Source of the DNA: a bacterium
GTDB lineage: Bacteria; Desulfobacterota; Deferrisomatia; Deferrisomatales; BM512
NCBI GenBank assembly: GCA_009724975.1
Contig: SRXB01000011.1
Coordinates: 1-16,941 of the forward strand
Length of the DNA: 16,941 nucleotides
Direction: 5' to 3'
Below the pieces are notes generated by a model that saw only the letters and a list, made by a program, of their open reading frames with translations, had not been told where the DNA came from and ran no database searches. Both the position numbers and the translations under genes were made by a program. This document shows, piece by piece, positions 7,097 through 13,626 of this stretch; position 1 is the first letter of the stretch; each line of letters opens with the position of its first letter.

Positions 7097-8373
7097 AGAG
7101 GCTTTTCTTCGTCTACCAGCTTATACTCCACCTTCTTGGGTTGCCTGTTCTCTTTTTGTGGCCGCTTCTGGCTCTAAAACTCAGGCGCATTCGCCCGTTT
7201 TGGGCCGAGAGGCTCGGATTTTGGGGCGAAGTGCCAAAGGGGGCCGTATGGCTCCACGGTGCGAGCTTCGGCGAAATCCGCGCCATAACCCCGCTTGTGG
7301 AGGCGCTGAAAAACGAGGGGACCCCGATAATCATCACCTCGCTGAGCGACACCGGAAGGGTCGAGGCAGCGAGGCTGGCCGGTGAAAACGGGGCGGCGAG
7401 GATGATTCCCATCGACTTTTTCTGGTCGCTTGCCGCGGCTTTCATAAACGCGAGGCCTAAAGCCCTGGTGGTGGCCGAAACCGAGCTTTGGCCCGGCTTT
7501 TTGCTCACGGCGCACTTCTTCGGGGTCCCGATGATACTCGTCAGTGGCCGCATCTCCGACAAAACCTTCGCCAGCTACCTCAAAATGCGTTCCGTAACCG
7601 GAAAAATCCTCTCCGTATATAAGGAAATCCACGCCCAGAGCGAAAAGGACGCCGAGCGTTTCCGCCAGCTTGGCGCACCCTCCAGCATCGTCAGGGCAGG
7701 CGGTAACATGAAATTCGACGCCTGCGCGCCGGTTGAAAAAACCGCCGAAACCATCCATCTGCAAGGGGCGAGGGAGCGCGGCTACAAAATAATCGTCGCC
7801 GGTTCAACCCACCCCACCGAGGCGGCCATAATCGCCGCCGGAGCGAAAAAACTGCGTGAAAGCGGCGTCAAGGCGGCCCTTGCGGTGGCCCCGAGGCACC
7901 TTGAAAAACTCGACGCGGCGCTGGGCGAGCTAAAGGCGGCGGGTTTTGGCGCAATGCTCCTCTCCACGCTCGGAGAGAACGCAGGCGAAAAGATTTTGCA
8001 GGGGTTCGGGCGCGGGGACGCGCTGGTTATAGACAAGATGGGGATACTGAACAAGCTCTACTCCGCCGCCGACCTCGCCTTCGTGGGCGGCTCGCTCGTT
8101 CCGGTGGGTGGCCACTCCATATTGGAACCCATCTGCGCCGGAACGCCCGTCCTCTTCGGCCCCCACATGCAAAACGCCATTGAAATAAAGGCCGAGGCGA
8201 TGAATCTGGGGCTGGCCTTCGAGATTTCCTCTCCCGAATCCTTCGCCCAAAGAGCCTTTGATCTTTTAAATAACCCCGTTGCCATTGAAAAAATGGCCGA
8301 AACCTCAAGTGAATTCATAACCGCCAACAAGGGCGCGGTTGGGCGCGCCATGGCCTTCCTCAAGGGAATCTGA
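7093..8373 (+). CDS. waaA: Kdo transferase WaaA (KdtA)
   Basis: WaaA transfers Kdo from CMP-Kdo to the lipid A precursor on the cytoplasmic side of the inner membrane. The 426-residue protein starts with a single hydrophobic membrane anchor (about 5-28) followed by a basic stretch. The N-terminal GT-B domain contains WLHGASFGEIRA, with the catalytic-type glutamate E61, and ETELWP (129-134). Further family motifs are SGRISD, AQSEKDAERFRQLGA, GGNMKFD and the C-terminal GGHSILEPICAGTPVLFGP. The open frame extends back to 6991, but those 34 residues are an Arg-rich out-of-frame reading of the preceding gene; ATG 7093, overlapping that gene's stop, gives the normal N terminus. One or several Kdo residues may be added by different WaaA enzymes, and this cannot be told from sequence. 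Confidence 0.95.
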   Translation: MKRLFFVYQLILHLLGLPVLFLWPLLALKLRRIRPFWAERLGFWGEVPKGAVWLHGASFGEIRAITPLVEALKNEGTPIIITSLSDTGRVEAARLAGENGAARMIPIDFFWSLAAAFINARPKALVVAETELWPGFLLTAHFFGVPMILVSGRISDKTFASYLKMRSVTGKILSVYKEIHAQSEKDAERFRQLGAPSSIVRAGGNMKFDACAPVEKTAETIHLQGARERGYKIIVAGSTHPTEAAIIAAGAKKLRESGVKAALAVAPRHLEKLDAALGELKAAGFGAMLLSTLGENAGEKILQGFGRGDALVIDKMGILNKLYSAADLAFVGGSLVPVGGHSILEPICAGTPVLFGPHMQNAIEIKAEAMNLGLAFEISSPESFAQRAFDLLNNPVAIEKMAETSSEFITANKGAVGRAMAFLKGI

Positions 8374-8381
8374 GGGCTCTT

Positions 8382-9509
8382 GTGAACCTCTATTTTTGGG
8401 CGAAAGAGCTTTTGCACCGAAAGAGCGGGGGAAAGGCCGGAGCCTTGGCCCTATTACCTCTCACGCTACTTTCATTTTTGTGGTCAACCGGCCAGAAATT
8501 AAGAAGATTTTTATACTCAGTATCAATTTTGCCCTCCTCGGCGGCTCCCGTTCCGGTCATCTGCGTCGGCAACATCACCCTTGGGGGAACCGGCAAGACC
8601 CCTATAGTTGAGGAGGTCTGCCGCATTCTTGAAAATGAAAAGGTTGTTCCTGCAGTTATATCAAGAGGATATGGCGGTAAACTTAAAGGCGATTATATGG
8701 TGGTTTCCGATGGCGAAACCATCTTCGCCGACCCCAAAGAGGCGGGCGACGAGCCGGTTTTATTGGCGAGGCGGCTAAAGGCCGAGAAAATCGGCGTCGT
8801 TGTCGCCCCGAGGCGCGCCTTGGCCGCCCAAAAAGCGGTTGAGGAGCTTGGCGCGGCGGTTTTGGTGATGGACGACGGCTTCGGACATCTGGCGCTTAAG
8901 CGTGAGCTGAATATCGTCGTAATAGACGCCACCAGGCCCTTCGGCAACGGCTTTTGCCTGCCGCGCGGCACCTTGAGGGAGCCGATGGGGGCGCTAAGGG
9001 AGGCGGGGGCCTTCGTCTTCACCCGTACCGGCGGCCTGGGCGATAATTATCTGGCCACGGTCGAGCAGAAAATACGTAAATTCAACGAAAACGCCCCCAT
9101 ACTAAAGGCGTTCCACGTCCCCGACTCGCTTACGGACGGAGCCACCGGCGAAAAAGCGCCGCTTGAGTGGCTTTCGGGCAGGCGCGTGGTGGCTTTCGCC
9201 GGAATCGGGAATCCGGGGGCCTTTTTCACGACAGTCCGCGAGGTTGGCGGCGTGATAACGGAGGAGGTCTCCTTCCCCGACCACTTCGATTTCACCGGCC
9301 AGGAGATAGGGAAACTGCTGAAATTCGCACGCCTTACCGGCGCCGAGGCGCTGGTGACTACGGAAAAGGATTTGGAGCGGCTGAAGGGTTTTTTGCCGCT
9401 TGAGACGCCTCTTTATTCGCTGAATATCAAGATGGAGTTCGCTTCCGGCGACCGCCAGAGGCTTGCTAAGATTGTCACGGGGGTCGTCAGGGGTTTTCGC
9501 GGGCCTTGA
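8382..9509 (+). CDS. lpxK: Tetraacyldisaccharide 4'-kinase LpxK
   Basis: LpxK phosphorylates the 4' position of the tetraacyl disaccharide to give lipid IVA. It is a membrane-associated P-loop kinase. The 375-residue product has a hydrophobic N-terminal helix (~20-35), Walker A GGTGKTP (68-74), SRGYGG (94-99), GDEPVLLARR (122-131), the catalytic-region motif DDGFGH (164-169; DDGFQH in most homologues), and RPFGNG followed by LPRGTLREP. The C-terminal part has AGIGNPGAFF and FPDHFDFT, as usual. The start is GTG at 8382 with GAGGG at a suitable distance upstream, eight bases after waaA. Codons 24-49 are rich in TTA, CTA, TCA and AGA, unlike the rest of the operon. The gene's last 23 bases overlap the end of the opposing trmH gene. 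Confidence 0.96.
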   Translation: MNLYFWAKELLHRKSGGKAGALALLPLTLLSFLWSTGQKLRRFLYSVSILPSSAAPVPVICVGNITLGGTGKTPIVEEVCRILENEKVVPAVISRGYGGKLKGDYMVVSDGETIFADPKEAGDEPVLLARRLKAEKIGVVVAPRRALAAQKAVEELGAAVLVMDDGFGHLALKRELNIVVIDATRPFGNGFCLPRGTLREPMGALREAGAFVFTRTGGLGDNYLATVEQKIRKFNENAPILKAFHVPDSLTDGATGEKAPLEWLSGRRVVAFAGIGNPGAFFTTVREVGGVITEEVSFPDHFDFTGQEIGKLLKFARLTGAEALVTTEKDLERLKGFLPLETPLYSLNIKMEFASGDRQRLAKIVTGVVRGFRGP

Positions 9510-10146
9510 GGACCTTGGAAATCTTCTTGGCGTAGGGCGCGGTCTTCGGAAGCCAGTCGGCAAGCACCCTGGCCCTCTCCTCGTCGCTCAAAAGGCCCTT
9601 GTCTTCGCGCAAAAGGCGCATGCGGGTCGAGAGGGAGTAGATGCTTATCGCGGCGGCGACCGAGATGTTGAAACTCTGGACGAAGCCGTGCATGGGGATG
9701 GTGTAGAGGCCGTCGCAATGGGAGAGGGCTTCTTTGCTCACTCCAGTCCGTTCGTTGCCAAGGACTATGGCTACGGGGGTGTCCACGGGGATCTCGTCAA
9801 GCGCAACCGCTTTTTTCGAGAGCATCGCCGCGTATATCCTGAACCCGCCCGCCTTCAGCTCGGCGGCGCACTCGCCAAAGTCCACGTGGCGGTGCAGGTC
9901 GATCCACTTGTGGCTGCCCTTGGTGATTTTGCGGTTGATGTGAAAATCGCGCTCGATTTCGACGGCGTGAAGATGCTGGACCCCGAAGGCTTCGCAGGTG
10001 CGGAGCACCGCGTTCATGTTGTGGGAGTTGCGAAGGTTGTCCGCCACCACGCGAAGGGCCCCCAGCCGAGAGGAAAGGGCGTCGAGCACCCTTTTTCGCC
10101 GCGCGGGGGTGAGCATTTCCGTAAGGAGGGCGTCAAGGTCTTCCAT
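9487..10146 (-). CDS. trmH: TrmH-family tRNA/rRNA 2'-O-methyltransferase (TrmH-like)
   Basis: This SpoU-family (SPOUT, class IV) methyltransferase uses AdoMet bound in a trefoil knot to methylate a ribose 2'-OH. The 219-residue length and sequence best match TrmH, which methylates G18 in the tRNA D-loop. Motif 1 is DNLRNSHNMNAVLRT (37-50, with the catalytic-type R49), motif 2 IVLGNERTGVS (127-137) and motif 3 IPMHGFVQSFNISVAAAI (150-167). Longer frames reach 10308, but the added 54 residues fall within the intergenic region and queH; ATG at 10146 gives a TrmH-like N terminus. It is the only - strand gene here and converges on lpxK. The family is certain; G18 specificity is an inference, since close paralogues act on other sites. 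Confidence 0.85.
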   Translation of the reverse strand: MEDLDALLTEMLTPARRKRVLDALSSRLGALRVVADNLRNSHNMNAVLRTCEAFGVQHLHAVEIERDFHINRKITKGSHKWIDLHRHVDFGECAAELKAGGFRIYAAMLSKKAVALDEIPVDTPVAIVLGNERTGVSKEALSHCDGLYTIPMHGFVQSFNISVAAAISIYSLSTRMRLLREDKGLLSDEERARVLADWLPKTAPYAKKISKVLKARENP

Positions 10147-10201
10147 GCGGCGAACGATAATATAAAAGAGCCGGTTTTGTGAAGGAAAAGAAGGAAAAAC
10201 C
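10147..10201. promoter_or_regulatory. Divergent intergenic region, possible promoters for trmH and queH
   Basis: This 55-base gap separates the outward-facing trmH (-) and queH (+). It holds an A+T-rich core at 10157-10167 in otherwise G+C-rich DNA. On the - strand TATTAT (10162 to 10157) matches five of six -10 bases, with TTCACA at 10183-10178 as a poor -35 at a short 15-base spacing; transcription from it would begin only a few bases before the trmH ATG. On the + strand TATAAA (10161-10166) could serve queH but has no good -35. A Shine-Dalgarno-like AAGGA lies about seven bases before the queH TTG. Promoter activity is likely from the layout, but the exact elements are weak. Confidence 0.35.
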
Positions 10202-10759
10202 TTGAAGATACTGCTCCACGCCTGTTGCGGCCCCTGCCTGGTGATGCCCCTTGAGATACTTGCGGGCGAGGGCGCGAAAACGAGCGTCTTTTTCTTCAAC
10301 CCCAACATCCACCCCTACGCCGAGTGGAAAAAGAGGCTGGAAACACTTGAGGGCCATTGCTTTCGCGAAAAGGCCTCCCTCCTGCCCGTGGCCCCTTACG
10401 AGCCGATGGCGTGGTTTCGGGAGATAACCCACCGCGAGGCCCGCCGGTGCGCCCTCTGTTACCGCCTTCGCCTCTTTGAGGCCGCGAAAATTGCCAAGAA
10501 AGGCAAGTTCGACTGCTTCACCTCCACCCTTCTTTACAGCAAGTACCAGAAGCACGAGCAGATTGTGGCGATGGGCGAGGAGGTCGCCGCCGAGGTGGGG
10601 GTTCCCTTCCTTTACCGCGACTTTCGCCCCTACTGGGACGAGGGGGTGGCCAAAAGCAGGGAGGTCGGCATGTACCGGCAGGGGTATTGCGGCTGCCTTT
10701 ACAGCGAGGTGGAGCGCTACGCCAAAAGCTCGGCCAAAAAGGGGGAAAAAGATGGGTGA
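10202..10759 (+). CDS. queH: Epoxyqueuosine reductase QueH (DUF208)
   Basis: QueH carries out the last step of queuosine synthesis, reducing epoxyqueuosine to queuosine at wobble position 34 of GUN-anticodon tRNAs. It is unrelated to the cobalamin-dependent QueG. The 185-residue product shows the DUF208 cysteine pattern: HACCGPC (C8, C9, C12), RCALC (C83, C86) and YCGC (C163, C165), which supplies the ligands for the iron-sulfur cluster and metal site. The intermediate FFFNPNIHPYAEWKKR and STLLYSKYQKHEQI segments are also typical. The start is TTG at 10202 with AAGGA upstream; an in-frame stop at 10163 and no other start codon in between make this the only choice. It overlaps the next RNA methyltransferase gene by eight bases. 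Other queuosine genes are not in the window. Confidence 0.93.
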   Translation: MKILLHACCGPCLVMPLEILAGEGAKTSVFFFNPNIHPYAEWKKRLETLEGHCFREKASLLPVAPYEPMAWFREITHREARRCALCYRLRLFEAAKIAKKGKFDCFTSTLLYSKYQKHEQIVAMGEEVAAEVGVPFLYRDFRPYWDEGVAKSREVGMYRQGYCGCLYSEVERYAKSSAKKGEKDG

Positions 10760-11558
10760 GGTGATACGCTCGGCGCAAAACCCCAAGGTAAAACGGGTAA
10801 AAAAGCTTCTCTCCGACGCCTCCGCGAGGAGGGAGGAGGGGCTTTGGGTCTGCGAGGGTGTGAGGCTGGCCGAAGAGGCCCTCGCCAGCGGCCTTGAAAT
10901 ACAGGCGGCGCTGGTTACGGAGGGGGTTGAGGGCGAAAGGCTCCTTTCGATAGCGAGGGAGGCCGCTTCAAGGGGGGCTGAAACCATAGAGCTCGCCAAC
11001 GGAGTGATGAAGGAGCTTTCAGAAACCCAAAACCCGCAGGGGATTGCTCTCCTGGTGGGTGCGCCACGCCATTCAATCGACAAAATCGCCATCCTTGAGG
11101 GTCCGCTTCTTATTCTCGACGAGTTGCGCGACCCGGGCAACCTCGGCGCGCTCGCCCGCACCGCGCTGGCGCTGGGTGCGGTGGGGATGGTGGCGGCGAG
11201 GGGGACGGTTGACGCTGGAAACCCAAAGGCCCTGCGCGCCTCCATGGGGGCTCTTTTGAGGATTCCCTTCGCGATAGGGCAAATCGACGCCGAGGCGAAG
11301 GCTCTTTTGAAGAGGCCTTTTTTCGCGACGACGGGCGAGGGGGGAGTCGCGCCGGAAATGGCCTCTCTTGGCGGTTCGTTCGGCCTGATTCTAGGCCAGG
11401 AGGCGGCGGGGATATCGCCGGAACTCCTTCTTTTGGCCGACCACAGGCTCTCAATCCCCATGGAGGGCGGAGTTGAGTCTCTGAACGTGGCGGCGGCGGC
11501 CTCGGCGATACTTTTCGAGGCCTCTCGCCAAAGGCGCGCACTGGCTTTTAAAGATTAG
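10752..11558 (+). CDS. TrmH/SpoU-family RNA 2'-O-methyltransferase (RlmB/TsnR-like)
   Basis: The 268-residue product is a two-domain SpoU-family enzyme. Residues ~1-105 form the RNA substrate-binding domain (IRSAQNPKVKRVKKL, then EGLWVCEGVRLAEEAL). Residues ~115-265 form the AdoMet-binding knot with motif 1 DPGNLGALART (127-137), motif 2 LILGQEAAGIS (212-222) and motif 3 IPMEGGVESLNVAAAASAI (235-253). Relatives methylate 2'-OH groups in 23S rRNA, and some give thiostrepton-type resistance; the exact nucleotide cannot be assigned here. ATG 10752 lies within the end of queH (ATGGGTGA overlap) after a G-rich ribosome binding site. The frame is open back to 10476, but that part is a shadow of queH. 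With trmH and queH it makes a small RNA modification cluster. Confidence 0.88.
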   Translation: MGEVIRSAQNPKVKRVKKLLSDASARREEGLWVCEGVRLAEEALASGLEIQAALVTEGVEGERLLSIAREAASRGAETIELANGVMKELSETQNPQGIALLVGAPRHSIDKIAILEGPLLILDELRDPGNLGALARTALALGAVGMVAARGTVDAGNPKALRASMGALLRIPFAIGQIDAEAKALLKRPFFATTGEGGVAPEMASLGGSFGLILGQEAAGISPELLLLADHRLSIPMEGGVESLNVAAAASAILFEASRQRRALAFKD

Positions 11559-11581
11559 CGATTCCAGATAGCAACGGCGCG

Positions 11582-11590
11582 TGTTATTAT
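11582..11590 (+). promoter_or_regulatory. Candidate extended -10 promoter for the PHP gene
   Basis: The 93-base gap between the methyltransferase and the PHP gene contains TGTTATTAT, an extended -10 element: TG one base before a hexamer matching TATAAT at five of six positions. It is followed by a short A run. No convincing -35 hexamer lies 16-18 bases upstream, which is usual for extended -10 promoters. Transcription would start near 11597, giving a leader of about 55 bases. The leader shows no clear hairpin. Confidence 0.4.
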
Positions 11591-11651
11591 AAAAAATTCC
11601 AGTACGAAAGGGCCTTAACCGGCGTTTTTCAGCGCAAAAGGCTAAACGCAG

Positions 11652-12293
11652 ATGATCGACCTCCACACTCACACAATCTTCTCCGACGGAGTCCTTGTCC
11701 CCTCCGAGCTGATACGGCGCGCCGCCAGCATGGGAATCCGCGCACTGGCGCTGACCGACCACGCCGACGCCTCAAACCTCGATTTCATCGTGCCGCGCAT
11801 CATAAAGGCCTGCGAGGAGAACAGCTCGCTCCGTACCATCAGGGCGATTCCCGGGGTCGAGCTCACCCACGTGCCGCCCTCCTCCATAGCCGCCCACGTG
11901 AAAAAGGCCCGCGAGCTTGGCGCGAAGATAGTGGTCATCCACGGCGAATCGCCGGTGGAGCCTGTGGAGCAGGGGACGAACCGCGCCGGAATAGAAGCGG
12001 GAGCCGACATAATCGCCCACCCGGGGCTCATTTCCGAGGAGGACGCCGCCCTGGCGGCGAAAAAAGGGGTCCATCTGGAAATCACCGCAAGAAAAGGGCA
12101 CAGCCTCACCAACGGGCACGTGGCGGCGATGGCGAAGAAGGTGGGGGCCAAACTGGTGCTCGACACCGACGCCCACGCCCCGGGCGACCTCATGGACCTT
12201 CGCTTCGCCCGCACCGTAGCTCTCGGCGCCGGCCTTTTTGAAGAAGATTTCACCCGTATACGCGAAAACATGGCCGCGCTGGCCGGATTTTAA
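11652..12293 (+). CDS. PHP-domain metal-dependent phosphoesterase (histidinol-phosphatase-like)
   Basis: The 213-residue product is a compact PHP-domain protein, a trinuclear-metal phosphoesterase fold. Visible metal ligands are DLHTHT (H5, H7), SDG (D12), LTDHAD (D36, H37), E70 in GVELTH, H97 in VIHGE, H123 in IAHPG and DTDAHAP (D173, H175). The domain occurs in histidinol-phosphate phosphatase, DNA polymerase-associated proofreaders and nucleotide phosphatases. This short stand-alone form is often annotated as a histidinol phosphate phosphatase domain protein, but no his gene is nearby, so the substrate is unknown. It follows a gap with a possible promoter and ends 21 bases before the lipoprotein gene, so the two may be co-transcribed. 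All ligand positions look intact, so it is probably active. Confidence 0.85.
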   Translation: MIDLHTHTIFSDGVLVPSELIRRAASMGIRALALTDHADASNLDFIVPRIIKACEENSSLRTIRAIPGVELTHVPPSSIAAHVKKARELGAKIVVIHGESPVEPVEQGTNRAGIEAGADIIAHPGLISEEDAALAAKKGVHLEITARKGHSLTNGHVAAMAKKVGAKLVLDTDAHAPGDLMDLRFARTVALGAGLFEEDFTRIRENMAALAGF

Positions 12294-12314
12294 GAAAGCA
12301 AAGCACTGCAAGAT

Positions 12315-13505
12315 ATGAAGCCTTCCCTCAAACTTTTATTTTTAGCGCCCCTACTGGCCTGCGCCTGCTCGGTCCTCAACCTCGGGCTTTACAACTCGCC
12401 CCCCTACGAATATCCGGAAGGGGAGAAGGCCGCTAAAGCCCTCGCCGCGCCTTACGGAAGCGCCGCCGGTTCGCGGGAGGTTTTGGCCGGGTTGCCCTCG
12501 GACCTTTCTGCTTTCAGGATATTCGATTTCTCCAAAGAAAACGTCCGGCCCCCCTTCGGCCAGAGAAGCTCGCCCCTCGTGGTCGGCGATTTTTGCCTTT
12601 TCGGCAACTCCAACGCCGAGGTGAGGGCGATAAGCCTCGCCGACGGACGGACCCTTTGGCAAAACAAGGCACAAGGCGCTATTTACTCCACGCCGGTTTA
12701 CGCCGGAGGCAACGCCGTCTTCGCCGACGATGCTGGCTTCGTCACCGCCTTCTCCCTGCAAGGAGAGATAAAGTGGGGTGTGGCCCTGGGCTATCCGGCG
12801 GTAGCCGATCTTCTTTCGGACGGCGAAAAAATCTTCATCCTCTCCGCCGACCAGAAAATTTATTGCCTCAAAGCCGCCGACGGCTCGCCTCTCTGGCAGT
12901 ATTCGGCGAGAGCCCCGCGTGAGAACCGCCTCTGGAGGGCAAGCTCCATCGCCCTCGGCGACGGACTTTACGTTGGCACCTCCGAAGGGTACGTAATAAA
13001 GATAGACCCCAATGACGGCGCCATGATCTGGAGAAGCAAGGTCGCGGAAAAGGGCCTTATGCCCGATATCTGCGCAGGGCCAGCCGTGGACGGCTCCGTG
13101 GTCTACGCCGGAGCCGAGGACGGCCCCCTTGCCGCGCTCGAAGCCTCCACCGGCAAAATCCTCTGGTCCAAAGAGGGCAAAGCCTCCTGCGGGGTTGCCG
13201 TTTCGGGCCAAAAACTCATCTTCGGCGGGCGCGACGGCTCGATAACCGCTCTCTCGAAAGCTGACGGCGCGGCTTTGTGGAAATCCGCGCCGGAAGCGGG
13301 CAAGGCTCCCTCCTTCGTGATGGCTGCGGGAGGCGAGGTCCTGGCCGGTTATTTCGACGGACCCCTTTACGCCCTTGAAATGGAAACGGGCAAGGTTTCG
13401 CGCTCCTACTCAACAGGCTCGGGGATAGGGGCGATGCCGTGGCTCGGCGGTGAGGGGGCGGTCATTCACTCCAACGCCGGAAAGATTCACCTTTTGGGGC
13501 GCTGA
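12315..13505 (+). CDS. PQQ-type beta-propeller lipoprotein, BamB-like
   Basis: The 396-residue product starts with a lipoprotein signal peptide: MKPSLK, a hydrophobic run, and lipobox LLAC with C16 as the likely lipidated residue (C18 is a second candidate). After a linker of about 60 residues comes a beta-propeller made of PQQ-type repeats, each ending in a [D/T]G..LW-like strand. Clear examples are ISLADGRTLWQ, FSLQGEIKWG, LKAADGSPLWQ, IDPNDGAMIWR, LEASTGKILWS, LSKADGAALWK and LEMETGKV, so seven to eight blades. Size, lipidation and fold match BamB, the Bam-complex lipoprotein, but many other exported PQQ-repeat proteins look alike, and PQQ binding is not implied. It starts 21 bases after the PHP gene with a poor ribosome binding site, suggesting coupling to it. 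Confidence 0.82.
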   Translation: MKPSLKLLFLAPLLACACSVLNLGLYNSPPYEYPEGEKAAKALAAPYGSAAGSREVLAGLPSDLSAFRIFDFSKENVRPPFGQRSSPLVVGDFCLFGNSNAEVRAISLADGRTLWQNKAQGAIYSTPVYAGGNAVFADDAGFVTAFSLQGEIKWGVALGYPAVADLLSDGEKIFILSADQKIYCLKAADGSPLWQYSARAPRENRLWRASSIALGDGLYVGTSEGYVIKIDPNDGAMIWRSKVAEKGLMPDICAGPAVDGSVVYAGAEDGPLAALEASTGKILWSKEGKASCGVAVSGQKLIFGGRDGSITALSKADGAALWKSAPEAGKAPSFVMAAGGEVLAGYFDGPLYALEMETGKVSRSYSTGSGIGAMPWLGGEGAVIHSNAGKIHLLGR

Positions 13506-13547
13506 AACCCAAAAACGGCTTGGCGTCAGCGGAAAAATTCCTTCGCC

Positions 13548-13576
13548 TTGACAAAGGGCGGGGTTTACTTTAGCCT
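13548..13576 (+). promoter_or_regulatory. Candidate sigma-70 promoter of guaB-guaA-gmk
   Basis: A perfect TTGACA stands at 13548-13553. The best -10 at 17-base spacing is TAGCCT (13571-13576), which keeps the key first two and last bases but matches only three of six. Transcription would start near 13583, giving a leader of about 44 bases that ends in a strong GAGGAGA ribosome binding site (13616-13622). The region is the only sizeable gap before the gua genes and so the logical place for their promoter. Confidence 0.5.
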
Positions 13577-13588
13577 TCCCGTTTTTTT
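13559..13588 (+). terminator. Possible intrinsic terminator before guaB
   Basis: CGGG at 13559-13562 can pair with CCCG at 13578-13581 (with a further G-T pair inside), and seven T residues follow at 13582-13588. The A/G bases before the stem could pair with part of the T run. The stem is short and the loop of about 13-15 bases is long, so it is a weak candidate. It would end transcripts coming from the lipoprotein gene. It overlaps the putative guaB promoter. Confidence 0.4.
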
Positions 13589-13626
13589 AAGGCTTGAGAA
13601 GACAATTTCAAAAGCGAGGAGATGTT

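Noticed and set aside
9463..10182. 239-codon + strand frame opposite trmH
   Set aside because: The - strand has all three SpoU motifs; the + strand product has none and overlaps the end of lpxK.
10133..11461. 442-codon - strand frame opposite queH and the second methyltransferase
   Set aside because: Its length is tempting, but both + strand genes carry complete conserved motifs, and the antisense product is low-complexity Ala/Ser/Pro/Arg-rich with no domain.
11600..11651. Leader of the PHP gene as a riboswitch or attenuator
   Set aside because: Only a very short palindrome (AAGGGCCTT) is visible and no conserved aptamer pattern is recognisable.
13500..13531. Inverted repeat CGCTGA / TCAGCG at the end of the lipoprotein gene as a terminator
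   Set aside because: The stem is only six pairs with a 20-base loop and is followed by an A-rich run instead of T residues.
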